A stretch of 64,000 bases of DNA, taken from Dama dama. Its lineage: Eukaryota > Chordata > Mammalia > Artiodactyla > Cervidae. Location of the stretch: contig NC_083704.1 of assembly GCF_033118175.1 (NCBI RefSeq), positions 49,006,501 to 49,070,500 of the forward strand, given 5' to 3'. Positions 12,735-24,140 of the stretch are shown here, piece after piece. The position numbers and the translations under genes are program-made. The notes beneath the pieces are model-generated. The model had not been told where the DNA came from. It saw nothing but the letters and a program-made list of their open reading frames with translations, and made no database searches. The first letter of the stretch is position 1, and each line of letters begins with the position of its first letter.

Positions 12735-12802
12735 TTTATTTTCCCATTCTACTGTTGATGGACATTTGGGTTATTTCCAGTTTTTGGCTGTTAGGAGTGA
12801 TA
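12735..12802 (-). mobile_element. Old L1 fragment, left half (split by LTR)
   Basis: ctgttgatggacatttgggt tatttccag and ttggctgttaggagtgata match the antisense 3' region of L1M. The text resumes at 13271. Confidence 0.7.
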
Positions 12803-13270
12803 TGTTATAGGAAGGGGTCCTAGCCCAGGTCCCAAGAGCATACTCTGTCTAACACTCAGAAATAAATTGTCCAAGGAGACTCATGTGCTGAGAAAGCAAG
12901 AGATTTCATCGTGAATGGGCACCTGGTCAGAGAGCAGCAGTGTAAGTGAACCTGGGAAAACCGCTCTGCCATGTGACTCACAGTCTTGGGGTTAGCTTCC
13001 TGGTTGTCTGTAGCCAATCATTCTGACTCAGGGTCCTTCCTGGTGGTGTGCACATTGCTCAGCCAAGATGCATTCCAGTGAGATGGATTCTGGGAGGTTG
13101 GTAGGACACATGAACTGGTGTCTTCTCTTTCCTTTCCCAGGTTCTTCCAGTTGGTGGTAGCTTGTTAGTTCTGCGTTCCTTGACAGGACCTCCTGTTGTA
13201 AGATAACTCATGCAAGTGGCTTCTATCTTGCCTGGCCAGGGTGGGCAGTTTCAGTCAATGTTCCCCCTAA
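12803..13270 (-). mobile_element. Solo LTR of a bovid endogenous retrovirus
   Basis: A 468-base insert beginning TG, with blocks I recognise from ruminant ERV LTRs: cagaaataaattgtccaagg, gccaatcattctgactcagg, attgctcagccaagatg, gcctggccagggtgggcagt. It interrupts an L1 and is flanked by tgata at 12798-12802 and 13271-13275. The right end reads ...ccccctaa instead of the usual CA, so the last base has probably mutated. LTR only; no viral coding sequence is attached. Orientation is judged from the complementary strand holding the polyadenylation region; moderately sure. Confidence 0.8.
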
Positions 13271-13440
13271 TGATACTCCTATGAACTTTATTGTTCTTGT
13301 CTTTTGGTGGATATAGGATGTTGGGTATACACTTAAGAGTGGAAGTACCGGAGTGAGGGGTAGGTATATCTTCACCATTTTAGTCGATAGGCCAATTTTC
13401 CTAAACAGGTAACCAGTTTACCAACAGTGTTTTCTTTCCT
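13271..13440 (-). mobile_element. Old L1 fragment, right half
   Basis: Continues the L1 text exactly where it broke: tgatactcctatgaacttta, then ttgggtatacacttaagagt ggaagtaccgg and taaacaggtaaccagtttac. Confidence 0.7.
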
Positions 13441-13484
13441 TAACTCTTCTAATCCCCAGTTTTGGTGGCATTGAAGTAATCACA

Positions 13485-13740
13485 CAGAGATAATAATTTT
13501 AACTGCCATTTATCAAGTGCTTGTTCCATATGAGAAATACTTTATAAATAGTATATCAAGTCATTCTCATAACAACCCTTAGGGACAAGTGAAATTGCTT
13601 TCTCCATTTTGCAGATGAGGGTCCAGAGGATTATAGAGAGATTAGGTAACTTACTTAGAGTCACATAACCAGTCTGTGGTAGAGCTAGAACCCAAACCTG
13701 GGGTCTGAGCTTCTTAACTCTATAACCTGAGCTCTTACTT
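13485..13740 (-). mobile_element. MIR SINE, antisense
   Basis: catttatcaagtgcttgttc, ccattttgcagatgagggtc, gattaggtaacttacttaga gtcaca and gtagagctagaacccaaacc are in MIR-complement order. Well preserved for its age. Confidence 0.85.
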
Positions 13741-14314
13741 CTGTGCTGACAGGCTGGGGTCTACCTGGTAGCCAGAGTATGGGAACTGTGGTTTGGCACA
13801 GTGGACATGTGCCTTCCTGCTTGCAGATGTGGGGCATGCCTTTTGGCAGTCATTCTTCTAAAGAGCTAGCCTGTTTTCCAGTAGGAAAACACGTGGAGGA
13901 AAATGCATGTATCTGGGAGCTTGAAGCACTTCTTAAGCCCTCTTTGGCTTATGCACTCACTATTAAGGCCAGGCTCAATTGGTCCTAGTGTTGAGACTTT
14001 GCCTTAGGTATCTGTCTGTGCAAATTTATTTTTCTCAAATTGTCACTGGACCATACCTCCCATGCCCCTATTAAAATTCTGAGAATATAAAACAGTTCAT
14101 GTGTTTTTCTAGTAGGAGTTAGAGTAATAAAGATAGATGGGTTAGTATCTGGCTTTCTCTTTTTTATTGATGATAAAATTGAAATCTTAAACATGTAGAG
14201 TAATAATGTCATATAAACATTTTCCAAGACCTTCACACTACCCCTACTGATCTGTTCTTCTTTTTTAGCCACATACCATAGAAACTTTCTTACTTGCCGA
14301 CTGGTACATCTCCA

Positions 14315-14455
14315 TTCATTACCACACCCCTGATAACTGCCAGTGGGATCTTTTAAAAAGACTCGGTCTACTTATATTTCTTCTCATCAAGGCCCTGTGT
14401 GGTTTGGTCCCAGTCTCACACTACTCTAACCTTTTCTCTGTGTTCCAACCATACT
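14315..14455 (+). mobile_element. L2 LINE, left part (split by MIR)
   Basis: gggatcttttaaaaagactc, atcaaggccctgtgtggttt and gtgttccaaccatac follow L2; the element continues at 14667. Confidence 0.55.
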
Positions 14456-14665
14456 ATTTAATACTTTTCCATGTGCCAGATACTATTCTAAAAACTCCAA
14501 TGTATAGAAATTATTATTCCTATTTTAAATAGGAAGCACAGAGAGGATAAGTAAACTTACTCAGGGTCACCTGGTTAACAAATGTTGGGCAGACCTAGAA
14601 CTCAGACCCAGGTCCATTGACTCTAGAGTCCATGCTCTTAGCCACAGCACTGTGCTGTCTCTTTC
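14456..14665 (-). mobile_element. MIR SINE, antisense, nested in L2
   Basis: ccatgtgccagatactattc, cagagaggataagtaaactt, agggtcacctggttaacaaa and gagtccatgctcttagccac give the full MIR-complement order. Confidence 0.85.
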
Positions 14666-14666
14666 C

Positions 14667-14990
14667 TAGATTCCTCTAAGTACTTTTAATACACCTATTC
14701 CTCTCCTTAGGGGTTTTGTACTTGGTGTTCTTTTGTCTGAGTTCTCTCCCCCTCATTCTTCCTCATCTAACTAGCATCTCTTCCCCTTTAGAACCCAGCT
14801 TCAGTGAACTGTTTTAAATTGCTTAATCTTGTTTCATTTTTAAAAAATACTCGGTGCATTTAAACTACTTTAAAACTGTAAGCTCCATGAGGGTTGAGGC
14901 CCACCCACTCTGTTTATCCACAGGTATCCCATGCTTGGTGTTCAGCTGCAAACTTTGTGTGCTTGTTCATTCAGCAAGTGGATGAATGGA
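14667..14990 (+). mobile_element. L2 LINE 3' end, right part
   Basis: ggggttttgtacttggtgtt, actgtaagctccatgagggt tgaggcc and tcccatgcttggtgttcag match the L2 3' end. Confidence 0.6.
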
Positions 14991-15869
14991 AGGATCACTC
15001 ACCGGAGTACAGAGGCAAAATTGTCTTTTTATCCTCAGATATAGTTTTCAAGTAAGCCCTAACTTACGTGAACTCAACTTCTAATTGTTATTTAGATGGC
15101 ATTTTTGGTCTGTTGCCTGATCGATTTGGGTTTTTAATATGTGTTTTTAGTTCTCAGTGTACTTCCCTTCAGGCACTGCCTTCTGATTTACAAGGCTCCA
15201 TTAGCTTAAGGTGTTTTGCCCATGGTTTTGCATTTCATCTTATGGCTTATGGGTCATTAATAATACTTAGGCAAAATGTTCCAATCTATATACAGTGCAC
15301 ATTGGAGGTGCTGCCTGTCAGAATATCCCCTCAGTTTTTTTTATTCACTAATTACAGCAAAAATCGTGATCTATTTTAGGGGAAATCATGGAAAAATTGT
15401 GCCTGACGTATGTGTCCCAAATGGGCCCTTTATGTGCTAACTTTAGAGAAGGTGGGACCTTGAGATGAAATGAGTTTTCAGTTGGTTCTTTAATTGTGAG
15501 CATCTTAAATAGTCTTACTAACTGAATAGAGAATCTATCTTTTAGAAATCACATTTTAACTTAATGTGCTAGTATTAATGCTACCTTTCAATAAATACAT
15601 ATTTTTTATATCCCAATCCTATAAGCTTTGCCTCACATTCAAATTTTTCATGAGAGATTTTTATTGTCAACTTTATCATCAGTATCTATCAGCTTGGCAA
15701 CTTTTCAAGTGTTTTCAGCTATTTTAAGTAAGTAAGTTATCAGGCATGGTTTTTATCTCTCAGAAACAAAGCAGTATTTTTTTTCCTATGTAATATTTCT
15801 TAAGAATTCTAATGTAATATTTCATGTTTATAGCAAAGAAGTCAGGACAGTTTTGGTTTTACATATAGA

Positions 15870-16245
15870 TACTGAAACCAAATCAACTTAAGGAAAATGG
15901 GAATTTATTGTCTCACGATTTCTGGAAAGGACAGAACTGAGGCTAACTTGTAGGAATGAGGTCATCATTCCTGGCTGGAAATGGGGTTTCCAGGCTTCTA
16001 GATTACTCTTTCATTGGTTTCTGCTCCTCTTAACCTGGGCATCTTTCTGCAGCCCTTGTCTCATCTCTGTTTATCTCACAGCTGTCCTTCCCTCTTCTTG
16101 TCAGTATCCTTTTGTCCTCCTGCAGAAATGGCTTTCTAATGTGACTTTTCATATGGAGAAGGTGGCCCCCAAATGCTCTAAGCATTTGGCCTCTGTGGTG
16201 CAGTGGGGGAAAGTGCTTCTGTCCTTCAGTATTCCCATGTTGATT
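15870..16245 (+). repeat. Unassigned dispersed repeat, copy B
   Basis: Related to copy A at 12329-12648. It extends further left (gaatttattgtctcacgatt). Family not named. Confidence 0.6.
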
Positions 16246-16550
16246 TTAGGAAGAACTTTGCCCCTACTTGGTTCATAACCCCACTTCTTGAACTGTCCTT
16301 TTGTCTGGTCAGGTGGCTGTGAATGGCAGACAGCCTCACCTGAGTCAAGAGGAGGGAGCGTGGGTTAGCCAAAGCAAAGGGGGCTGTTCCTAGAAGAAGG
16401 GGGATAAGAATTATTTGAGGGGATAATGAAACCACGGCTTCCAGAGTTCACTGGATGGTTGCTCTTGAGATTAAAGAAACATTTATTTCTCTGTGTCAGG
16501 CACTTTGTGACACCTAGGGATTCAGAGACTAATGATCACATTACAAACAA

Positions 16551-17260
16551 GTTGTTGCTGTTCAGTCACTAAGTCCTGTCCGACTCTTTGCGACCCCATG
16601 GACTGCAGTACTCGAGGCTTCCCTGTCCTTAGCCATCTCCTGGAGTTCTCAAATTCATGTCCATTGAGTTGGTGATGCTGTCTAACTATATCTCATCCTC
16701 TGTTGCCCTCTTCTCTTTTTGCCTTCAATCTTTCCCAGCATCAGGGTCTTTTTTAATGCGTCAGCTCTTTGTATCAGGTGGTTAAAGTATTGGAGCTTCA
16801 GCTTCAGCATCAGTCCTTCCAGTGAATATTCAGGGTTGATTTCCTTTAGGATTGACTGGTTTGATCTCCTGGTTGTCCAAGGGACTCTTAAGAGGCTTCT
16901 CCAGTACCACAGTTCAAAAGCATCAATCCTTTGGTGCTCAGCCTTCTTTATGGTCAAACTCTCACATCCGAACATGACTACTGGAAGAACCGCAGCTTTG
17001 ACTATATAGACCTTTGTTGGCAAAGTGATGTCTCTGCTTTTTAATACATTGTTTCTAAGTTTGTCATAGTTTTACTTCCAAGGAGCAAGCATCTTTTAAT
17101 TCCATGGCTGCAGTCACCATGCACAGTGATTTTGGAGCATAAGAAAATAAAATCTGTCACTGCTTCCACTTTTTCCTCATCTATTTGCCATGAAGTGATG
17201 TGACTGGATGCCATGATGTTAGTTTTTTGAATGCTGAGTTTTAAGCCAGCTTTTTCATGG
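16551..17260 (-). mobile_element. BovB LINE 3' part, antisense
   Basis: The left end carries the complement of the BovB tail (tgctgttcagtcactaagtc). The minus-strand frame at 16682-17023 encodes TKVYIVKAAVLPVVMFGCES, RSNQSILKEINPEYSLEG and LKLQYFNHL, typical BovB ORF2. 5'-truncated. A six-base attaca on both sides is only a weak TSD candidate. Confidence 0.9.
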
Positions 17261-17479
17261 TTCTAAATTACAGTCAAAGGGAGTAGGCTAAATGTAAGGA
17301 AAAGCTTCCTGGGAATGACTGGAGTTATAATTTAGAATGTGTTTTATCTTATTCTTTGGAATTTTATGTTTTGTTGTGCTTTAATGAATTGTCACTTCTC
17401 TGGGATGATTTGACTGGTATAGATGTCACAAATCAATTTCCCTTAAGGTGAGCATAGATTTTGAAATTCACTCATTGAA

Positions 17480-18080
17480 AAAATTATCTTTACTTCTTCT
17501 GATGGAAAAATACATGTTCATTTGGAAAATATGCAGTATAAAGAAGAAAATAAAAGAATAATTCTAGTACCCAAAGACAGCATTTTTGTTCATTAATTAG
17601 CATTTTGGAGTATGTTCTTAGAATCTTTGATATGCATATATGTAAAGATAAAACAACTTATCTAATTTTTATTTTTTAGAAAAATTGGTTTAATAACAGT
17701 TGAGTTTTGAGTCACAATGTTTTATAGTAAGCTTTTACCCATACCATAAAATATATGTGAGAGATGGGATTTTTATCATTCTCCACTTCATCATCCACCA
17801 AATGGCTGAACCACAACTTATTTAATCATTTTTCCTGTATTCTACATTGCAGTTGTTTGCTAGACTTCGTCAACATGAGAAAACTCAAAGAATGTTCTGC
17901 AACCTAAATTACTGCTTGCTTTTCAGATGATTTCCTTGGGTCGAATTCCTAGGAATGGACTCAGGAGATCAAAGGGAAGGCACACATTTGAGTCTCTGGA
18001 TCCAGATGGCCACTCTGCCCTTTGAGAGGGTGTTTCAGTTTACATTCTTACCAGCTGTAGAGGAGAGAGAGCATAAGAAT
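17480..18080 (-). mobile_element. Old L1M fragment, antisense
   Basis: gtataaagaagaaaataaaa, tttccttgggtcgaattcct aggaatgga and cactctgccctttgagaggg resemble the 3' region of L1M in antisense. A second scrap (gatatgattcctagcagttc) sits at 18640-18685. Confidence 0.45.
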
Positions 18081-18332
18081 TTAATGGACCGTCTCTGACA
18101 ATTAGCTCATGGCTCCAGTCAACTGATTTTATCCTATCTTTGAGGGGCTACTATGTGTAAACCAAGTGTGACCATGTGTCGGATACTGGAAAACACTCTG
18201 GCAGCATGAACTGAAAATTTTACCTTTTCAATGAGAAAAGAACATATGACTTCCTCCAAAGGATTCATCTCTTGTTTAAAATATACGATATTCTTACTGT
18301 TGAGCTCAAGTAAATGGAAAATGCAGTGTCCA

Positions 18333-18557
18333 GGTGCTTCTGCATGCTAAGTCACTTCAGTCGTGTCTGATTCTTTGCAACCTTATGAACTGTAGCCTGC
18401 CAGGCTCCTCTGTCCATGGAATTCTCCAGGCAAGAATACTGGAGTGAGTTGCCATGCCCTCCTCCAGGGGATCTTCCCTACCCATGGATCGAGCCTGTGG
18501 TTTTCTCCTGCTTTGGCAGGCAGGTTCTTTACCACTGGCATCACCTGGGAAGCCCCA
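18333..18557 (-). mobile_element. Bov-tA SINE, antisense, with TSD
   Basis: Reads cagtcgtgtctgattctttg, ctctgtccatggaattctcc, ttaccactggcatcacctgg and ends at gaagcccc, the reversed start of Bov-tA. Flanked by cagtgtcca at 18324-18332 and 18558-18566, an exact 9-base TSD. Confidence 0.95.
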
Positions 18558-18685
18558 CAGTGTCCACATTGGGAATTAAAAAAATTTTTTTTTTTCTCTT
18601 TATCTCCTCCTGTCTCTCAAAAGAGACTTTATGATTATCTTCTTGGATATGATTCCTAGCAGTTCAATTATGGGATCAATGGGTG

Positions 18686-18992
18686 TCTTAGTTCAGGCTA
18701 CTGTAACAGAATACTGTAACTCGGTGGCTTATAAACATCAGAAATTTATTTCTCACTGTTCTGGAGCCTGGAAGTCTGAGATCAGATTGCCAGTATGGAC
18801 AAGTTCTAGTGAGGGCCCTCTTCCAGGTTGTCGATGCCCATTTTCTTATTGCATCCTCACATGGCAGGGACAGAGCAAGAGAGCTCTCTGGGGTCTCCTT
18901 TATAAGGGTACTAATCCCATTCATAAGTGCTCCAGCCTCATGTCCTAATCAAATTTTAGGGGAGACACATTCAGTCTATGCCAAAGGGGTAT
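18686..18992 (+). repeat. Old mammalian repeat (related to 38178-38520)
   Basis: gtcttagttcaggctactgt aacagaatactg, ggtggcttataaacatcaga aatttatttctcac, cctcacatggcaggg and acattcagtctatgcca form a familiar mammalian repeat that I do not name. Another copy lies at 38178-38520. Confidence 0.55.
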
Positions 18993-19257
18993 AACAGTTT
19001 TAATTGTTGTTACCAACAGAAGTAGAAAAATCTGGTGATAAGAGTCCTGCAACAGAAGATACAGTACTCAATAAACTGAAAATATGGTTTAAGAACCTAA
19101 ACATATTCATTCAGCAAGTATTTAGTGAGCACCTACTCTGTGGCTATTGTGTGTTACTATGTGAAACTCTTGGCTCAGGAAAGACTTTTGACTTTGAGAC
19201 ACTGAGTATTGTGTCATACTCATGTGTTTGATAGAATGATTCCTGATATGAATTTAT

Positions 19258-19480
19258 AGATGAGGTGAAAAGAACACTGGCCTTGGAATTGGACAGATCT
19301 GGGTAGAAATCCTGGCTCTGCTGGGTGCTGCTGCACATGTTACTTCACCTCTCTAAGGTTTTATTTCCTCATTGAGAAATCTAACCAACCCATAGGGCCA
19401 TTAGGAGTAAACACAATGATTTAAGTCACTAGTACACTGTTGGCACCAATAAGACTTCAATAACTAGAGGCTGCTATTAT
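19258..19480 (+). mobile_element. MIR SINE
   Basis: gaacactggccttggaattg, aaatcctggctctgctggg, cacatgttacttcacctctc and tttatttcctcattgagaaa in MIR sense order. Confidence 0.7.
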
Positions 19481-19620
19481 TTTTGTTTTGGTTATTATCA
19501 TTATGGTGATGACTCAGGGGTAAGATGAGTTTGTATGCTTTGACAATACTTCCCAGTGTCTTCCCTTAGCACCTTTTCTCTCAGAGCAAAAGCAACTCTG
19601 TGCATTTATGTGTGTGCATG

Positions 19621-19834
19621 CGTATGTGTGCCTCAGTTGGTAAAGAATCTGCCTGCAATGGAGGAGACCTGGGTTCAATCCCTGGGTCAGGAAGATCCCC
19701 TGGAGAAGGGAATGGCTACCCACTTCAGTATTCTTGCCTGGAGATTCCCATGGATAGAGGTGCCTGGCAGGCTACAGTCCGTGGGTCACAAAGAGACATG
19801 ACTGAGCGACCAACAGTACTACTACTACTGTATG
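19621..19834 (+). mobile_element. Bov-tA SINE inserted in a TG-rich repeat
   Basis: Starts within gcctcagttggtaaagaatc and ends gactgagcgaccaacagtac with a short (ACT)n tail. The same 14 bases, tatgtgtgtgcatg, occur at 19607-19620 and 19835-19848, a likely TSD, although the TG context weakens it. The first bases of the SINE are lost or altered. Confidence 0.85.
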
Positions 19835-20559
19835 TATGTGTGTGCATGTATATGTGTGAAATCTTGTGTGTATGTGTAATATAGGAAGTCTCTCTCCTGG
19901 AATCTGTCCCCAAAGCCTTTTTGAGAAGGGTTCTTGTGAAGCAGTTGTTAGATTCCCATCCTCCCCACTCTCCTTTCTAAACCCTGCAAGTTCAGGATGG
20001 AGGCACATGGGAGTGGTCTCCACAGTGAACCTTCAGCATGAGTTGGGCCTTATATGATCTGGACTTTGGGATACAACCCTTTTTGGTCTGTGAGTGGAGT
20101 GCTTTGAACCTGCAGATCTAGATGTTAGGTTTTTTCACCTCTGTTCTCTTAGCTTTTGCGGTCCAGAAGGCAAGTGTTGGTGATGAGGAGAGTGAGAAAG
20201 TGAGGTGTCTCAAAGTCACATGCCCACAAATCATTGGGTGGACTGGGGGAAGCAGCGGTGCAGGTACTGAAGTGTGACTGATTCCACATGGGCCTACCGG
20301 CCTTCACTTCCCTCATTTAGGTGCTTGGTGCTCTTCTACTTTTTCCTCCTATCAGATCAAATACTGATTTTAAATAGTGCTTGAATGTCCTAGTATGTGC
20401 AAGTCTGTATGGTCAGGCCACGCAGATGGCTATTCTCTTGCTTTCTGTACATTCCCTGCTTCACCTACACCCTCTTCACATGACTGACCTTTCTGCATGC
20501 TTTCCCTGCCCCAGCTGGTGATTGTTCTATCCTTTAAATCAAAACACCTGCATCAGGAT

Positions 20560-20900
20560 AGCTTATCAAAGGGGCCTGTGAGGGGCGTGCTTCTCTGCTG
20601 GTTTCCCCGGCAACCAGTGAGCCAACCTGACATCACTTCCCCCTTATAACTAGTAACCTCCTCTTTCCTCGGGCATGAGGGCTGCCGCCATGTTCTGCCC
20701 AGCGTCTGCCGTGCACAGTGGCTTCTCACTCCGGAACCTTGCTTCACACGGTAAGCTCCCCCATCCAGGAAACCACTGGCGTCTCTGTTGCTAACTCCAA
20801 GCTTTTACTTTGGTTTTGAACCTGTGCAAGTATGGGCCTTGTAGACCTGTGGGGTGCAGCCCCACAAAGCTGTGCAGTCTTCTAGATGGTAGCAGCTTGG
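20560..20900. repeat. CpG-richer segment, possible LTR
   Basis: This stretch has about eight CpG sites between 20580 and 20760 (ggggcgtg, ccccggcaac, ctcgggcatg, gctgccgccatg, agcgtctgccgtg, ctccggaac, acacggtaagc), unlike the AT-rich surroundings. The layout resembles an ERV LTR with a splice donor, but I cannot name it. It might also be an isolated regulatory element. Confidence 0.35.
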
Positions 20901-20939
20901 TTCCAGAAGCTCCTGAGAATTGTTGTTTCGTTGAGGTAT

Positions 20940-21490
20940 CATTCTTGAGTTCATAAGACAATTATTCTGACACTTGTTAAAATGAAAGGAAGACTTTATT
21001 CAAGACTACTGCAATAGGGGCATTACCCTAGAGGAGAGAGAATAGGCTCAACTTGGAATACAGCAAAGACAGCTGGAGGCTATAGCCAGTGAACAGAGTG
21101 AGGTGGAAAATTAGTGGGTGGAAAATTACTAAGGGGAGATGTCTTGGGTAGGAGAATTCTTGCTTAAGGCAGGCCAAGGACTTAGACATCAAAGGAGAAG
21201 GATGGGGAACATCATCAGGTATCTAGGGTGGAGTATTCTCTTTAAACTGACTTAACAGGTTCTTGCTAAGACAGGGTTTTGCAGGCCTGCTAAGAACAGA
21301 ACAGAGGCCATGTTGAAATCTCCTTGGTGAGAGGGTTCAGTGCAGCCTCGTTAGGGAGGGAGCCTTTGCCGTCTGCCATGATTAGAATGAGGCACAACTG
21401 GGAAGGGCTGGTTTTTACCCTTGCTTGATATGTGACCTTGGGTCTCTAAGATCCCGAGCCCCTCACTGGACAATGGACCAGATGGTTGCA
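20940..21490 (-). repeat. Possible ERV LTR, antisense
   Basis: ggaagactttattcaagact is the complement of an AATAAA-containing LTR segment; it is followed by tactgcaataggggcattac and caacttggaatacagcaaag, phrases I associate with artiodactyl LTRs. Boundaries uncertain. Confidence 0.35.
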
Positions 21491-21572
21491 TGTCTCTCGT
21501 GAGGAACGCAGTGAGCATCAAGTGAGATTATGCTTGGAAAGAGCTTATTAGTGTCCGTCCTGAAGTAGCTCA

Positions 21573-22470
21573 GTTCAGTTCAGTTCAGTTCAGTTGCTCA
21601 GTCATCTCTGACTCTTTGCGACCCCATGGACTGCAGCACGCCAGGCTTCCCTGTCCATCACCAACTTCCAGAGCTTACTCAAACTCATGTCTTATCAAGT
21701 CGGTGATGCCGTCCAACCATCTCATCCTCTGTCGTCCCCTTCTCACCTGCCTTCAGTCTTCCCCAGCATCAGGGTCTTTGCCAAGGAGTCAGTTCTTTGC
21801 ATCAGGTGGCCAAAGTATTGGAGTTTCAGCTTCAGCATCAGTTCTTCTAATAAATATTCAGGACTGATTTCCTTTAGGATGGACTGGTTGGATCTCCTTG
21901 CAGTCCAAGGGACTCTCAAGAGTCTTCTCCAATGCCACAGTTCGAAAGCATCAATTCTTTGGTGCTCCGCTTTCTTCATAGTCCAACTCTCACATCCATA
22001 CATGACTACTGGAAAAACCATAGCCTTAACTAGACGGACCTTTGTTGGCAAAGTAATGTCTCTGTATTTTAATAAGCTGTCTATGTTTGTCATAGCTTTT
22101 CTTCCAAGGAGCTAGTGTCTTTTAATTTCATGGCTGCAGTCATCATCTGTAGTGATTTTGGAGCCCCCAAAATAAAGTCTGTCACTGTTTCCGTTGTTTC
22201 CCCATCTATTTCCCATGAAGTGATGGGATTGAATGCCATGATCTTAGTTTTCTGAATGTTGAGTTTTAAGCCAACTTTTCCCCTCTCCTCTTTCACTTTC
22301 ATCAAGAGGCTCTTTAGTTCTTCACTTTCTGCCATAAGGGTGGTGTCATCTGCGTATCTGAGGTTATTGATATTTCTCCTGGCAATCTTGATTCCAGCTT
22401 CTGCTTCATCCAGCCTGGCATTTGGCATGATGTATTCTGCATATAAGTTAAAGAAGCAGGGTGACAGTAT
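21573..22470 (-). mobile_element. BovB LINE, antisense, about 0.9 kb
   Basis: The left end carries repeated cagtt units (tail complement). Minus-strand frames at 21743-22093 and 22090-22428 hold BovB ORF2: NNLRYADDTTLMAE (reverse-transcriptase active-site YADD present), GLKLNIQKTKIMAFNP, TKVRLVKAMVFPVVMYGCES and RSNQSILKEISPEY. The two frames meet near 22090 with a shift. 5'-truncated. It splits an older MIR/L2-like sequence (gagattatgcttggaaagag on the left, agggctcaataaatggta on the right). Confidence 0.95.
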
Positions 22471-22620
22471 ACTTAATGTAAGGGCTCAATAAATGGTATT
22501 AGTATTATAAGTTGGACACTATAATTAAATTTTGATTCAGTAACTTAGTGAACTCTTTCTCATCTGTAAATTATATAGGAAAATGTGTGGCTGAATGAAA
22601 ACTGCTCTGGACTGAAAGGG

Positions 22621-22755
22621 ATGAGATGGTTAGTTGGCATCACTGACTCAGTGGACATGAGTTTGGGCAAACTCTGGGAGTTGGTGATGGACAGGGAGGC
22701 CTGGCGTGCTGCGGTTCATGGGGTCACAAAGAGTCGGACACGACTGAGCAACTGA
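22621..22755 (+). mobile_element. Short BovB 3' end with TSD
   Basis: Only the last ~135 bases: atgagatggttagttggcat ... gagtcggacacgactgagca. Flanked by actgaaaggg at 22611-22620 and 22756-22765; the first half of the right copy overlaps the BovB tail unit actga, so the true TSD may be shorter. Confidence 0.9.
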
Positions 22756-23576
22756 ACTGAAAGGGTTTAAATAGCTGGATTTAAAGCCGGACCACATCAG
22801 TGTTTAATGTCCTCTCAGAGCTTACATTTCTTATTTGCTAAATGGCCCTGTATTCTTTTCTTTGTCTGTCTCATAGGTTGGTATTAAATGAGAAAATGCA
22901 TGCAAAAGTACTTGGAAAACTAGAAATTTGTCTAATTCTGTTCCTTAATAGTCCTTTGATTAGGTGTCTGCTAGTGAGCCTGTGCCTCTGGGCTGTGACC
23001 TTCACTAAGGCTTCTCAGTTTCATTTTGTTCCTCTTTCTTAGGAGAGACAGGAAGACTAGTGAAAGCTGGAGTTGGGTGTTTCCCTTCCCTCCATTAGCT
23101 TCTGGCAAAATAGTTTACTTTGAGGGCAGACCTAGTTAAAAAGAAAAGAGTGCTATGAGAATACAAAATGACTACTTTCCCCACCCTCCTTGCAGGAAGA
23201 ACCAAAGGATTTTTCTCCTTTCTTTACTGTGAAAGATAGGGCTTCAAGAGGTAAAACTCACAAAAATGGGGCACTGGCCAGGACTAGGTCCCTGCTGGAG
23301 TTTTTATAACATTGTTTAGTTAAAAATCAATAAATAAAAGAGTAATATTTATCTTACCTTGCTCCTATCAGATTATAGATTGGAATTACGAACATGGTTA
23401 GCAACCATTTAAGTTTATTTAGAATAATGACAATAGCTGGTAGCAAAAGTGTAACTGCCTTGTTAACCACCAGATGCTTCTTAACACAAGTGTGTGGTCA
23501 AAAGCAAGAGGCAGTGAATAAAAACAATATTCTACCTGTCTTTGGCTCCTTTAGAGGAAACCAGGTAGTAAAGTGG

Positions 23577-23881
23577 ATCTTTTTAAAAATTTTATTTAAG
23601 TATTTAATTTATTTTTGGCTGCGTTGAGTCTTCGTCACTGTGTGTGGGCTTTCTTTAGTTGCGGTGAGCAGGGGCTGCTCTTCCTTGTGGTGCATGGACT
23701 TCTCACTCTGGTGGCTTCTGCTGTTGTGAAGCAGAAGCTTTAGGTGCGCCAGCATCAGTAGTTGTGGTTCAGGAGCTTAGTTGTTTAGTGACTTGTGGGA
23801 TCTTCCCGGGCCACGAATCGAGCCCGTGTCTCCTGCATTGGCAGGCGGATTCCTAACCACTAGCCCCCAAGGGAAGTCACG
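23577..23881 (-). mobile_element. Long CHR-type SINE, antisense
   Basis: tttttggctgcgttgagtct, tctttagttgcggtgagcag, ttgtgggatcttcccgggcc and cctgcattggcaggcggatt, ending caagggaagtcac. Candidate TSD aaagtgg at 23570-23576 and 23882-23888. Confidence 0.85.
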
Positions 23882-24059
23882 AAAGTGGTTATTTATTTAT
23901 TTATTTTTTTACAAAATATAAAACTGTGAACTGTATCTACTTCAGGATATGGTGGATCTTCAAAATCTACCAAAAGCTAGAATGTCACAGAAGTCATTGG
24001 CTTACTTTAACTGTCAGACAGTTACTTAACCAGTCCTTTGGAAGGTCCTTTAAACTCTT

Positions 24060-24140
24060 TTTAAAAAGTATGGCAAAACCCATCACAATATTGTAAAGTA
24101 ATTATCCTTCCTATTTAAAATAAATGAATAAAATATAAAA
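24060..24140 (+). mobile_element. Short ruminant L1 3' end
   Basis: gtatggcaaaacccatcaca atattgtaaagtaattatcc followed by an A-rich end is the last few dozen bases of ruminant L1. Confidence 0.7.

Noticed and set aside
18357..18569. Frames across SINEs (also at 2726-2986, 7701-8054, 19556-19884, 61999-62241)
   Set aside because: Read-through of Bov-tA in sense or antisense; such frames recur wherever the SINE sits.
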